The notes below the pieces were generated by a model. It saw only the letters and a program-made list of their open reading frames with translations. It was not told the origin of the DNA and did not search any database. The position numbers were made by a program, and so were the translations under genes. Positions 13,270 to 27,739 of a stretch of 64,000 nt of DNA are shown piece by piece (the stretch's first letter is position 1; each line of letters opens with the position of its first letter). This DNA is from Loxodes magnus (Eukaryota > Ciliophora > Karyorelictea > Loxodida > Loxodidae), in NCBI GenBank assembly GCA_946699065.1, contig CAMPDV010001254.1, positions 62,001-126,000 on the forward strand, given 5' to 3'.

Positions 13270-13795
13270 TATTTTTTAAAACCGCCATAGTTGTTCGAAG
13301 GTGAGCAACAAGGTCATCTTCATCAGAGGTTGGGGAAGTTAAGTACCCATAATCGACTTTATGTCTTCCTCTGCTTTGGTTTGACCTCGAGACATAAGAT
13401 TCTTAGACCTTCGACACTGGCTTGGCTTGGCTTCGTTTTTTTTTTAATTCTGGAACTAAAGAGAAATAATATTGCGAGCTTCATCAGAGGTGGGGAATTT
13501 AAGTACCCATAATTGACACATGTCGTCTTCTGCTTTGGTGATGCAATGAGAAACAATCCTGCCATGTCCTTGGACCTCCAGCAAGTATTAAAGATTACGA
13601 GTATTCTAAAATTATATCAGTATTGAACATTTTTATCAGTACTGAATAATTATACCAGTATTGAACAAGGTCTACCAGTATCTGATAATTTTATCAGTAA
13701 CAAACATTCTTGTCAGTATGAAACATTTTTTTTTAAAGAGCTGCGCACCAACGAGAGTTCTACGCGCTCTATAATCAAATTTATTTATTTATATC
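13270..13795 (+). mobile_element. SINE-A, second tandem copy
   Basis: Identical in the stretches compared to the element at 4309-4834, offset by 8961. It holds the same two AAGTACCC modules, six 19-bp units and hairpin tail. It was copied as part of the tandem unit rather than by its own transposition. Confidence 0.8.
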
Positions 13796-15655
13796 TTTAT
13801 TATTTAAGATATTTTACCTTTTAGCTTACAATTTTTTGATAATCTTAAGAAACAGATAGTTAGTTTTAAATTTAAAATACAGAATCTTAAAATTTAACCA
13901 TATACTAAATATAAAATAAAGTACTATATGCATTACATTTATAATTTTAATAATTATAAGTATATCTATCTTTATAGGTGTAATAAGCTTAAATTATAAT
14001 ATAATACTTGTAAGGTATGATTTCATTATCCCTTTAAAAATAATATAACTTTATAAATATTTTCAATTTTCTTTCCTCTTAATTAACTAAATCTCAGCTA
14101 GAAAATATGATTATAGCTTTATTATAACAAGTGATGTAAATCATACTTTTTGCTAATTAATTGCTTAGTTACTAACATTTCTAAACTTATGAATATTTAC
14201 CTTCTATCTTTAAATATTGTGTTAAGAGAATTATACTTTAACTAGAAGAATTAGAAATAAAAATCTTGTTTATCTAATAATTTTAATCATAAAACTTGTA
14301 ATCCACTAAGTCATTCATGTATCTTATTCATGTTATTTATCGTGTTTTCTTTTTTTGAATATCAACTTGAGGCTTTCTAATATCACTTTAAATTAAATAA
14401 AAAAGGATAGAGATATAAAGAGTAAGTTGAAAGAAAGATTTTGGCTAATTTAATGATTAAAGGATTTCAAAGTTTTCTTATTACTATCTTATTATAAACT
14501 TGTTCTTACTAAATTACCTTCAAATTAATTATCAATCTCTTAAGATAACTCTTAAAGCAATCTTTCAAAAATAATTAAGCTATTAAAATGTTTATTTTGC
14601 ATCTTTCTTTAATAATAAATTTTACGAACTATCAAATTAAAGTCTACTAATGCATTTTCTTAATAAACCTTATTGATCTAAGAGATAAATTAGATGTTTA
14701 CATTGTAGCAATAAGGAGAAAATAAATGTTCACAAAGCAGAATTAGATTAAATTTAAGCATAACAAAGTAAATGACAGAAAGAAGCTATAAAACAATAAA
14801 ACAATAATTAAAACTAAAAAGTTATTATTCTCTATTTTAGTTTGCTAAGATACTTATAAATCTCTACAAATAAAAGAACAAATAAAAATTGTTGGATCAA
14901 ATAGTGTTGAAGAAATATAATTCTTAAAATAAATCTTTAAGATAAATAATTATAAAACTTAAACTTCAAACCAAAATAATATCAAAAGCATCTATTTTTA
15001 ACTAATAATACCTTAATTAAAAAGAGAGAAAAAGGCATAGAATTTGTGAAGTATGTAATCATCTATATTTCTAAGAAAATTTGAGAAATTCTAGAAAATC
15101 TCAATAAAGATAAGAACAAAAATCTTAAAAATAATTAAAGTTGATAAAGTAAATACTCTATTATTACAATATCTTGCCTTCTACAAATTTATAAATGGCT
15201 TCTCATTAATAAATATAACTTAAACTTTATTTCTCTGAATTATCATTTATTTTTAATATTTATCTACACTAGTTATAATTATAAACACATTGTCCCTATT
15301 TTTTATTTTAAAAACTTTCGAAGTATTAAACTTCTAAATCACTTTAAAGCAGAATATATATATTTAAATTCAAAGTATAACTAAATAAATTTAAGAGCTG
15401 CTTAAATGCAGCACTATACTTCTATCCAATTATCTTGATTATTTCAAGTATTATTTATCATATTAAGAATTTTTATAGTATCTTGAAATAAGAGAAAGAT
15501 TGCTATTGTAGATTAAAATTAAAATTAAAGTCATTTTAGATTTATTTTCTTCCCATATTTGATAAATTGATTATGTAAATTTAAGTTAGTTAAATTTATT
15601 AAATAGCTTACATCTATGTTTATTATTGATATAAGCGTAATTATCTATAAATAAA

Positions 15656-18600
15656 ATGTCAATCTCTTTAATTATCTTTTATTTCCTTATCTCTAGAATC
15701 TCAGCTTAATTTACATTTTTTGATATACTTGATCCAAATGTTCCAACTTAAAGAGATACTAACTCATTGCCTTCTAAAACTTTTTCTGAGTATGGCTAAG
15801 ATCCGCAGGGACTTCAATTTAGCGTATCAGCCTGGTTAAAATTTAACTCTAGTAGCCAAGTAATGATTCGAGGTATTTTCCTTTAATTTTATATTAATAT
15901 TAATGATTAGTATTTTGAATTCGGTTTGACTTAAGATTAAACAAATTAGCAAACTTCTTTCAAAATATCTTAAAGCATTACAATTTAAGATATAAAGTAA
16001 TTAACCATCTCCTTTGTTAGTGATATCTGAGTATTTTTTGGATGTGCAATTAATACTCAAGGAAGCTTTTTAGCTGTTGCAACTCATTCAAAGATAAATA
16101 ACTAGTTTTAGACTCTATCAGAATCTTTTGGATAACTATTGCCTTTTACTTCAAGTTTTGTAATAAATTAAGGAAGCAATTATTAAGTTTGGAGTTTTAC
16201 TGGAACTATTTATTCATCAAGATATTATAAGAATTAACTATTTGATATTAATGCCTTTAAATTAATTTTAGATAAGTCAGATTAAGGCTTTCTATAATTA
16301 AGTTCTATTATTTGTAATTCTTAATGCTTCAAATGCTTTGGACCTAATTCTAATAGTTGTATCCAATGCTATTCCCCATGAGATTTATAGGCAGATTCAT
16401 GTGTGTGCAACTTAAAGTTATCAGTAGAATAAATATGCAATAGTACATGTCCTATAACATAATAAGACTAAGACAATAATAAATAATGCGAGTTTTGTAA
16501 TGAAACCATTTTAAATTGCGAAGAGTGTAATTAGCAAGGAACTATATGCTCTAAGTGTTAAAATCCTTGATTGCTATACAATAGTTAGTGTGTAGAGAAA
16601 TGCCCAAACGAAACATATTTTTAAGATAACTTAACTTGCTTCAAATGCGAATCTAGAATCTAGAATTGTGAAACGTGTGATATAACTGAAGCTTTGTGTA
16701 CAAAGTGTTAATATCCATAATTCTTATTCTAGAAGAAATGCGTTTAAAGTTGCCCTAACGATAACTTTTATGTTGAGGATTCTATTTGTTTAAACTGTAA
16801 TTCCTCAATAGAGAACTGTTAAAGATGCAATTTAAATGGATCATAGTGCTTTCAATGCTAAGAATCTTTTATCTTATTCGAAAACTAGTGTATCTAGAAC
16901 TGTCCTAACGAAACGTTTTTTATTGAAAATTCTACTTGCCAAAAATGTGAAAATAAGTTAGAAAATTGCTAAGAATGCAATTCAAACGGAGATAATTGCA
17001 CAAAATGCTTGAAGCCTTGACTTTTATTCGGCAATAAGTGTGCTAAGAATTGTCCAAGCAATCTTTATTATGAAGAGAGTTAAAGTTGCTAACTATGTAG
17101 TACGATTATAAGTAATTGTGAAATGTGCAATATAAGTGGTACTGAGTGTGTTAAATGTTAAGATTTTTATGTTTTGTTTGATGCTATGTGCATTGAAAGT
17201 TGTCCTAATCAAACTTACTATATTCAGAACTCCATTTGTCAAAAGTGTTCACAAAAGATCGAAAACTGTAAATTCTGCAATATTGAAAGAGGAGCATGTT
17301 TAGAGTGCTACGATCTTTATTTTCTTTTTCAAGAAACTTCTTGTGTTAGCAAATGCTAATAAGACTAGATAAATATCAATAAAACTTGTTAATCTTGCGA
17401 AATAATTCCTTACTGCTAGTTTTGCTCATGAAATCTTTCATAGAAGATAGAATGCTCTTAGTGCTAGATAAATTTTGCATTATCAAATAATGAATGCATT
17501 GAGAAAAAATAAGAGAATAATTCTAAATCTGGTAACAATGAAAATAATACTGACTCTTAAAATTAAGAAGAGGAATAGAAATAAGATTAATTTAAGGATA
17601 TGAAAAAGAGTCTTGATGACTTCTAAATTTCAAACTCGGAAAAAGATTTTATACAAAATTCTTCTGATATATCTACTGCTCTTGTTTACACTAGTGCTTT
17701 AGTAAGTTTAAATTCTTTATTAACTAGCCTTTTTAGTAACTCTAAGTATTCAGCAAGTACTCCTAAATTTTTATAAGCTATTTTTATAACTCAACTCATT
17801 CTTATGAGCGCATATGTTGATATATAAAGACCTGAAGTTCTTAACGCTTACTATTATACTAATGTTGATAATGATTAGAAACAGAATGGACTAAGTAATA
17901 ATAATTTTATTGGCTTAAATCTAAATTCCAACTAATTGAAAATAGATAAATAAATTTATGTTTAACTTAATTACTAAAGCTACACTCTATTATCCAATTT
18001 ATTTGAAGCTCTTTTCCTGCTATTCATTTTACTTTTTATTGACTTACTACTCAAGATTATTGGACTCAAGTGTTACAAAACTAAAATAGAGAAAATAAGA
18101 ACTAAATTTACGAACAGAAACTACGTCTCAGTGATTTACAGTATTAAGGCTCTTCAGATTAATAATGCTGTTATGTTACAACTTTATCACTTTACTGTTT
18201 CTGATTTTTATTCTGGCTTAAATTCCTTCCTTGCTATCCTAGTACTAGTAAGTTTTTATATTTAGGTTATTCAAATAGCATGCATTTTTCATAGCTTTCA
18301 AGTCCTTAATAAATATTACAGTTTAAAAAATAAATTTTAGGAAACTAAAGAGGAGAAGACAGAGAAATAAATAGCATAGATTAAAGAAAAGTATATAGTT
18401 TACTTTGACTAAAAGAAATAGGATAACAAGATGCAAACACTTTACTAAACTTTCTTTCTAGTAAGGAGACTTTTTGTTTCTTTTGCAGCTATTATATTAG
18501 TAGAGATATAAGTAGCTTAAATCATATTATACCTTATTCATTGTTTAGTTTGGTTCTTTTATATAGTTTATTTCAAACCTTTTAAAAATATTTTGTAGTA

Positions 18601-19090
18601 TGCTGTTGAGATAAGTGGAGAAATGGTACTCATTTTTATTTATTTCTTTAACTTCTATTTCGAAGCTAACAGTTATAGCACTTATACTTAAGATTTAAAT
18701 ACAGATGCGTAAACATTAGGAGTAGTTATTACAATAACATGTTGTTTTTTCACATTAATAGCTTTAGTAATATCACTTATATTTTCTTTTATAGATTTGT
18801 ATAAATCTTGGAAAAAAGCGAGATAAGAGAAAATATAGTAGCAATAGAAGAATGAGTAGCTACACCAACAAAATTTATTCAATAAAGATGACTCGAAACA
18901 AAAAGTGAACATGCATAACACAACAGTTATATAAAGTCAACGAGAAGGAGTGGATAAATTTTGTTTGATTTATGAAGATAAAGAGAGAAAAAAGTGCCTA
19001 AGCATCACAAAATATAGATCAAGAATAAAAAGCCAAGAAGTCATAAATCCGAGCATATTAGCCAAAAATAACCATGAAATGAACTCTTAA
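15656..19090 (+). CDS. Gene B: identical tandem copy of gene A
   Basis: The same protein as gene A: signal peptide, LamG-like domain, furin-type cysteine repeats and about seven membrane segments, 8961 bp downstream. All five in-frame TGA codons recur (16028, 16379, 16568, 17018 and 17429). No difference from gene A was found in the stretches compared, including flanks, which points to duplication of the whole unit. The TAA at 19088 is the proposed end, with the same caveat as for gene A. It faces gene C tail to tail. Confidence 0.85.
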
Positions 19091-19780
19091 ACTATTTTCC
19101 TTGAATTTTATAATTTTTCATTATTTTTTATTATAGAAACTATAAAATAAATTTCATACAAAAGATGTAGTTATTAATATCTCTTTCTTAGACTTAGTTT
19201 AAAATTAGTAAAATTAACTTATATTAAGAAGTCTTTACTATAAATTATTTTATTAATAAAGATATTTTATAATTATTTTATTTTTAATCTAAGAAGCAAG
19301 CTTAGTAAATAATCAAAGACATATGTAATTTTCTTTTAGTAGCTTTCTTTATTTATACTTTTATACTCAATTATTTATAATTATCATAACCAATTAAAGA
19401 TATTTATAAATGAGATGTTTTCATCTATCTTTCTATATAATTTAATATTTAGTTTTTCTTTTATTTTCTCTTAGTTCTCTTTTATTAATTATGTAATTTT
19501 TAATCATTTTATATTTATAAATTTATTATTAATTTTCATAAAAAAGGATTTTACTCTCTGTACTGAAATTAAAGCAATATTGTTTCTTATTTTCTATGCT
19601 TCTTTTATAATTTTTTAGATATAAATTGCCTATTTTTGTTTTAAGCTTTATTTTTATTTTTTATTTCACCTTTCGCTCTTAGAAATAACTTTTTATTAGA
19701 GTATAATACTTTAGTTTTAGAGTGATTTATATTTAAGATATTTTATTTGATTAAAAGATATAAATTTATTTTATTGTCAA

Positions 19781-21889
19781 ATAAATAAAATAAATTGCCT
19801 TATAGAGCGAAATAAATAATAATAACCATAAGGTTTTGTTTATTAATAAATATCTTTAAATTTAAGTTTAATTTTATCAACTTTACTAAATCCAAATTAT
19901 AGAGATTATTTATAATTAATTAATTTTATAAATATTTGAAATTCTTAAATTTATTTATTTAAAATAATGAAAAGCTTTAATTAACTATAAACATTTAGAT
20001 TTAAATTATTATTATTTTATTTTCACAAAAAAGCTATATTTCTTATTAAATTTAATTTAACCTTAAAAGCTTCTATTAATTAATAATAGATTAAATCAAT
20101 GCAGTTTAATTTAAAATAAATCGCTAAAATAGAAAATTTCACTAAATATATTTAAAATTTAATTAAATCTTAATATGAATATAAGCTTTAAGGATATAAA
20201 TAATTAGTAAGTTAACTTAAAAATAAAAATTATAAATAGCTTTATTTTATTATTCTTTTAACTATGGTAGGTTATTTATCTAATCAAATAGCATTTTACT
20301 AATTATTATCTTCACTTTTTCTTAAAATTTTCTAAAGAACAATTTTTTAGTTTTAGTCATAAAAAGTTTTAAGTTTATAAATCTCAAAAAAGAAAAATTA
20401 AATTATAAATCTATTTAATGGAAAATTGATAATCAAGATTCAGCTTAAAAAGAAAAATTAAAATGAACGTAATTATAGTAATTCTATAAGATTTAAATAA
20501 GAAATGTAAGTTTATCCTAGTTCAATCTAAACTTTTAAGTAAATCCTAAATAAAAGTATAAAAAACATTGTTTTTTTAAACTAAATTAAAATTTTCTTAC
20601 TATGCTTAAATTATTTTTTATCTTTCCCGAGATAAATATAAAAAGTCCAGATTTTAAAATAAATCAAATTATTTAAAGTACTTATGAAAGTGATATTGGT
20701 AATTATTTTAAGATTTGCTATTATAGGAAGAATATAAAAAGAGTGATTTGAAGTAACCTAATAAAACTTTTTTTTAATTTAGATATAAACAAAATCTAGC
20801 AAAATATAGATAATTTAACTTACAGAATAAAAATCCATGTTAGATTACATGCTAACTTTTATATTTATTATATCTAAAGTTTTAAGACATAACTTTTCAT
20901 TATTCTCTGTTTAGAAATAAAATACTAAATTAATAATTATTTTAAATATGTAATAGCTATCTATGTATTTAGATTATTTCTTCTTTTATCTAAATATTTA
21001 TTAATTATATTAAAGAAATAAACTTGAAATATTTTAATATGAGAACCTAAATTAAAATAAAGAGAAATAAGAGGAATAATTAATTTTTAAACTAATTTGA
21101 AAACAAAAAATAATAAAATTATCCATATGCTTATATATTAGATTAAAGAACACTATAATAAATTAACTAATTTATTAAGCATTCATAAATTCTTTATACA
21201 TCTATTTAAGAAAAATATTTAAATAAACATATTATAAAAGGAAATTATAGGAAAGAGTTATAATAATTATTTAAAACTACTTTATTTAATTTAGCTTTTA
21301 TTTATATTCAATTTAATAAAAGATAAACTAATAGAAGGGAAATAAATATAAATAATCAGTCATTACTAAAATATAAAAGTTAAATTAAATAATTATAGAA
21401 ACCTTTTCAACTATACTTTACTAGTAAAATTAAGTTAATAAACATTTTTATATCTCCATAAATAAATAAAATTTAAATTATGAAAATTGTTATAGAAATA
21501 TATAAATGTATAAGAATAGATTAAGTATCCTTTTCTAAAATATAAAAAGATTATATAATTTATAAGTATAAATTAAGATATGAAGTATTAAAATAAATTA
21601 TTTCATTAAATTTATAAAAATTATCTAAAGCTATTTAATTAAATATAAAATTGATATATCGATGTTTATTTAGATAAATTATAATCTCTCCTACAATCAT
21701 ATAGATTTAATCTTTTTCTATTTAAGAAATTAAGGGTATTTGAAAAGGAATTTCAAACAATTATGTATCTTAAAATTTAAATAAATAACTATATAAAAAG
21801 AATAGATTTTTATATCTATCTCTTTAAAAAACCCTTAATAAATATAAATTTATTCTATAAATAAACTCTAAATACAGCTAATTAAGATT
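19781..21889 (+). repeat. Third, partial copy of the tandem unit
   Basis: This repeats 1859-3967 and 10820-12928 exactly where compared. Identity ends inside TTAAGATTAA, after which only diverged similarity continues. It contains no gene. Confidence 0.85.
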
Positions 21890-23014
21890 AATATTTAAAA
21901 TAAGTATTTTAGCTTATAAAGCTCTTAGAAGAATAAAAGTTAAAGGATTCTACATGAAATTATTTTGTTTCTTTTTTAATGGTTAGTTATTTTTATTTTA
22001 AAGGATTTATGAGATTCATAGAGTTTTAAATTATATATATGGAATTTTATTTGATAAAATAATAGAAATTTAAGATTCAATCTATATAAATTATTAAAAC
22101 TCAACAGCAGTATTCTCTGAGAGATCTACGAATAAGATTATAATTTTAGACCAATAAAAATTAATTCAGAATATATTTTAGAAAAATAGCTTAACCCATT
22201 AAATTTAATTTAAAATAGATTATTATTATATCTTTATTATTTAAGATATTTTACCTTTAGCTTACAATTTTATTAATCTTAAGAGACAGATAGTTAGTTT
22301 TAAATTTAAAATACAGGATCTTAAAATTTAACTATATACTAAATATAAAATAAAGTACTATATGCATTACATTAATAATTTTAAAAATTATAACTATATC
22401 TATTTTTATAGTTGTAATAAGCTTAAATTATAATATAATACTTGTAAGGTATAAATTCATTATCTATTTAAAAATAATTATAACTTTATAAATATTTTCA
22501 ATTTTCTTTCCTCTTAATTAACTAAATCTCAGCCAGAAAATAAGATTATAGCTTTATTATAACAAGTGATGTAAATCATACATTTTGCTACTTAATTACT
22601 TAGTTTCTACATTTCTAGACTTTAGATTTTATTTTCTAACTTTAAATATTGTATTAAGAGAATTATACTTTAACTAGAAGAATTAAAAATAAAAATCTTG
22701 TTTATCTAATAATTTTAATCATAAAACTTGTAATCCACAAAGCCATTCATGTATCTTAGTCATGTTATTTATTGTGTTTTCTTTTTTTTTAATGTCAACT
22801 TGATGCTTTCTAATATAAGTTTAAATTAAATAAAAAAGGATAGAGATATAAAGAGTAAGTTGAAAGAAAGATTTTGGCTATCTTAATGATTAAAGAATTT
22901 CAAAGTTTTCTTATTATTATCTTATTTGAAACTTGTTCTTAGTAAATTAATTTCAAATTAATTATCTATCTCTTAAAGCAATTTTTCGAAAATAATTAAG
23001 CTATAAAAATTTTA
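21890..23014 (+). repeat. Diverged continuation of the unit, with empty SINE-A site
   Basis: Similar to 3968-5625 with substitutions and indels, but it lacks the 526-bp SINE-A. At 22226-22232 TTATATC occurs once, where genes A and B have two copies around the element. The similarity fades near 23000. No coding frame is present. Confidence 0.8.
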
Positions 23015-23059
23015 AGTTTATATCATTCTAGTTTATATCTTTCTAGTTTATATCATTCT
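23015..23059 (+). repeat. Three 15-bp tandem units at the end of the duplicated block
   Basis: AGTTTATATCATTCT, then a variant with T for A at position 11, then the first form again (23015-23029, 23030-23044, 23045-23059). It lies exactly where similarity to the repeat unit stops, so it may mark a rearrangement junction. Confidence 0.8.
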
Positions 23060-25999
23060 AAAAATAGAAGAGAGAATCCTACTTATCCTGAGTTACTTAA
23101 TTAAATAAATCACTTAAATAAAAGAATTAAATTAATAATCATTAATTTAAATATAAAAATAGATATTTTATTAATTAAGCGAAATTGAGGGAAAAGTTTA
23201 AAAAATTTATAGGCAAACTTAAAAAAAAGTTTTTAGCAATTATTCTAATTTAACACAATAATAAAAAGCTTAAGTAATTAAATTAAAAATATCGTGAAAA
23301 GAAAGAAATAATTTATTTTAATTTAAGGATTTTATAATTTTACTTAGGATAAATTAAAGATATTTAAAAAAATTTAAACAATTAAGCAGCTTATAATTGG
23401 TTAAATTTTAATAGCTTTTAATTTAAGCTATCTTTAACCATCAAAGCATCATATTTATTTAATAAATGCTAATAAAGAGAAATGATAAAAATAAACCTAA
23501 TTCACTAAAATTAAATAAAAATGTTTTCCTTTTGGTATCTTTAAACTATTTAATTAAATCATTTTATAATCAAATTTGTTTAAATAAAGTGGCTAATAAA
23601 AATTATAAGTATTTCAAAATTTAAATAAATAACTAATATAAAACAAATATAGATTTATTTTATTTAAATCAAAACCAACCTCAAAAAAAGTCCAATTATT
23701 TATTTATATATAGGAGTTATAACTTGAGCTTTTATCGGAATATTTCAAAATGATTCAATTTGATTTTCAATTATATTCTACATGGTTATATAGCATCCTT
23801 CAGTGTAGAGAATTGAATTATATAAATTTAACTATTTTCAAATAAAAAATAGAAAAATATGAAAAATAGAATTTAGACTGAAAAGAAGAAAATAAGGACG
23901 TTTAAAGGTGATATACAAGTGAATTACAAGATATTTATAATAATCAATTTAAATAAAAAGGTATATAAAAAGAATAAGCAAGAAAGAAGAAGGCTAAAAT
24001 TAGAGTGGATAAGAAAAGAAAAAGGAGGAGTAAATGCAAAGGTTTAAAATTAAAAATTAAAAAAATATTCTTACTCATCTTGATTTGACTTATATATGAT
24101 TACTAAACTATTGAATTGTTTAATAAAAAATTGTCGCATAATCATTTTAAATAAAATAAATAGAAAAAATGATTAAATAGATAATAGATATTTCTAATTT
24201 TTAGAAAGATAGGAGATAAATTTATTTATAGTAGTTTATTTAAATTCATTTAATAAACATATATTTATATGATTTATTATTAGTTTGTTTATTTAAAGTT
24301 TTGCAAATTATTCTTAAAAAATAATCTAAATCTATTTTTAATAGGTTGTTTCTACTCATATCAATAAAAATAGCATTAATTTAGCAAGAATCTTTGATGA
24401 CTCTTTTATCAAAAATTTATCTCAAAAAATATTTACATTAACCGATTTTACTAAGTAGAGCTTTAAATTATTTATATATAAATTATCATGATATAAAATA
24501 TTTTAAATTTAATTTTTAGTCCCTTCAGTTTTTTTCTTCATACTTAATTTGCATCTTATTCATAATTTAAAAAGTTCAATTTCAAAATTTATTATAAATT
24601 TGAATTTATCTAAAATATATAGTAGAAGGTTATTATATTAATTATAAATTTGCTATTCTATGCTAATTATTAAATTCATTTATCTTTATTTCTTCTAGCA
24701 TTATTTAATTTTTATTCTCAAGACTCATCACTAATTATTATTGTTTTCGTTTTATCAAGTATTGATATAAAAATTTAATTTAGTAATAAATTTATCTCCT
24801 TTCCATGTAATCATAAATGTGTAATAAATGTATAATAGTTTATTATGTATTTTTAAGATTATTAACTTGTAATTATTTTAATTTAAAAATGATATTATAA
24901 AATTTAATTCAATTACTATATCAGAATTTCAATAAGATAAATAAATTAAATTATAAATATTAAATTTAAATGAGATTAAAAGGAAATTGTTATAAATTGG
25001 TGAGAAGATATTATATTATAGCAAATCATATAAAATAAATTAGCTGATAATTATTAATGAAAATAAAGATAAAAATAAAGCAATAAAGCAAATTATTAAT
25101 ATTCATTAAATTGAAATAATTAGAAATATATAATTTTAGATATTTGTATAATAAATAGAGTGAATATCTATAGTAAAATATCTAATTAGCTATAAATTTA
25201 TCTATCTTATAAAATGAGGAAGGTGAATAAAAATAAATAGAAGTTGATTTTATTTTGATTTATTGATATATTAAATAAAAATTAATTATAATTAATAAGA
25301 AATTTAATTTATACTAGCTAGAATTTATAAAAAATATTAATTTAATAATAGATAATGATATATTATAACTATAAATAAATTAGTGATATTTAACTCTATA
25401 AACTATTTAAAAAAGATTTATTTTTTTAAAAAGAAGGAATGAATTATCATCAAATCATCTAAAATAAAAAATGTTTAAAGTGATAATCTTAATTTATTAT
25501 AGAAAAAAGATGAGATTAAAGGTATACCAAATAGATAAGAGTAAAATAAGGTGTTTATTATAAATAAATATCTACTTTAACTATTGATTATTTGCTTAAT
25601 AAATTGCAGAATTAAAGTTTCTTAACTCTTAATTTTCTTAATATTTGATAAATTTTGGAATTTATTATTTTTTACTTTCAAATTATCAATCTATACATAT
25701 CTAAAATTTTAGTTAAATCTTAGCTATTAAATTTAATGAGATAAGTTTTCTATCTACATTCAATTTTAAGTTAAAACTAAAATTAAAGTTATAGGTTAAA
25801 TTTTCATTAATCCTTTTTATAATTATAAACTTAATACTTATATTAGCTTAATAAATGAAAAAAATGAAACTTTACTACAACTATTAAATTATTAACTAAA
25901 GTAGTTATTAAAAGGAAAAAATTAGACTAAGCAACTAAATTAAAAACGGAGTAATAATAAAAGATTTTTTCATTTAAGTTTATTTAAGAAATTTTAATT
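23060..25999. other. A+T-rich spacer between inverted blocks
   Basis: No gene is seen. A purine-rich stretch around 23870-24050 (AAG/GAA-rich) reads as Lys/Arg/Glu codons on the plus strand but has no recognisable domain and no clear boundaries, so I do not call it. The remainder is simple A+T-rich sequence. Confidence 0.5.
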
Positions 26000-27739
26000 T
26001 ATTTTAAGGTAGGTATTTATTTAAACATTATACTAAACTCTAATTAAATGTATACAATAAAGGCTATCTAAAATAAATTTATTTTATAAGTCTTTAATAA
26101 TTTATTTTACAATATTTTATATTAAATCTGGATTGCTTACATTTATCTCACAAAAATATAAAAAGATAATTGTAGCATAGTAATAAAAACAATTTATCTA
26201 AAATACAAATATGCCAATTATATTTTGTAATAATTTTATTTAGAATTTATTTTTAAGTCTCAAGTTAAACTAGGATAAACTTCAATTTCTTAATTAAATC
26301 TTATAGAATAACTAAAATTTAATTTATTTTAAATTTTTCTTTTGCTGAGCTATATCTTAGTTAGCAATTTTGATTTTAAATATATTTATTACTTTATTCT
26401 TTTACCTTTTAGATTTAATTTTTGCTTCTTTGAGAATTATAAAACTAAAAATTAAAAAAAATGTAAACATCTTTTGGTTTATAAATTATAAGAAAAGTGA
26501 AGATAATAATTAGCAAAAAGCTATTAGATTGAATAAATAATCTATAATGAATTGTAATAATAATAAAAAGGCTATTTATCAAATTTATTTTTAAGTTAAC
26601 TTGCTCATCATTTTATATCCTTAAAATTTAAAATAATTGTTAATTTTATATATAGTTAGATTCTAAATATGTTTAACGATATTTACAATTAAATAGGTAT
26701 TTATTTTAAGATAAAATTTAAATTATTTATCTATTACTTATTAAAATATATTAGAGGCTTTAATTTTATTTATAAAGGAAATGCTAATTTTCGTTTTTTT
26801 AGAAATTTAAAAAGATATTATTATAAACCTTCTTTTTATAGTTAGTTATAGCTTTTCATAATTTTAAATAAATAAATTTTAGAATATCAAATCTTTAATA
26901 ATTAAATAATTATAAATAATCTCTATAATTTGGATTTAGCAAAAATAATTAAATTAAGTTTAATAAAAAGATATTTATTAATAAACAAAGCCATAAGCTA
27001 TTATTAGTGTTCGCTCTATAGGATAATTTATTTTTATTTATTTGACAATAAAATAAATTTAGGTATTTTAATCAAATAAAATATCTTAAATATTAATCAC
27101 TCTATAACTAAAGTATTATATTCTAATAAAAAGTTATTTCTAAGAGTGAAACTTTAAATTAAAAATTAAAATTAAATTAAAATTAAAATAAGGTATTTAT
27201 ATCTAAAAAATTATAAAAGAAACATAGAAAATAAGAAACAATACAGTTTTAATTTCAGTATAGAGAGTGTAATTCTTTTTTATGAAAATTAATAATAAAT
27301 TTATAAAAATAAAAAGATGAAAAATTACATAATTAATAAAAGAGAACTAAGATAAAATAAAAGGATAGCTAAATATATAGTTATATAGAAAAATAGTTGA
27401 AAACATCACATTTATAATATCTTTAATTGGTTATGATAATTATAAATAATTGAGAATAAAAGTATAAATAAAGAAAGCTACTAAATGAAAACTAAAAATA
27501 GCTTTGAATATTTACTAAGTTTGCTACTTAGATTAAAATTAAAAGATTATAAAATCTCTTTATTAATAAAACAATTTATAGCATAAACTTCTTAATATAA
27601 GTTACTTTTACTAATTTTAAAATGAGTCTAAGAAAGAGGTATTAATAACTACATCTTTTGTATGAAATTTATTTTATAGTTTCTATAATAAAAATTTAGA
27701 AAATTTAGAAAATTTAAGAAAAATAGTTTAAGAGTTCAT

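Larger units (their letters stand above)
1859..21889 (+). repeat. Tandem direct repeat, period 8961 bp, about 2.2 copies
   Basis: Every landmark recurs at an offset of exactly 8961: SINE-A at 4309 and 13270, the gene start at 6695 and 15656, the gene end at 10129 and 19090. The head of the unit appears a third time from 19781. In all stretches compared I found no mismatch. The match stops at 21889 in the third, partial copy (corresponding to 3967 and 12928). Each unit holds the A+T-rich head, one SINE-A, a 5' flank, one cysteine-rich receptor-like gene and its 3' flank. This is either a very recent duplication or homogenisation, or an assembly duplication. Sequence alone does not decide. Confidence 0.9.

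Noticed and set aside
23870..24050. Lys/Arg-rich plus-strand frame
   Set aside because: A purine-rich stretch alone gives such residues; there is no start, no motif and no boundary.
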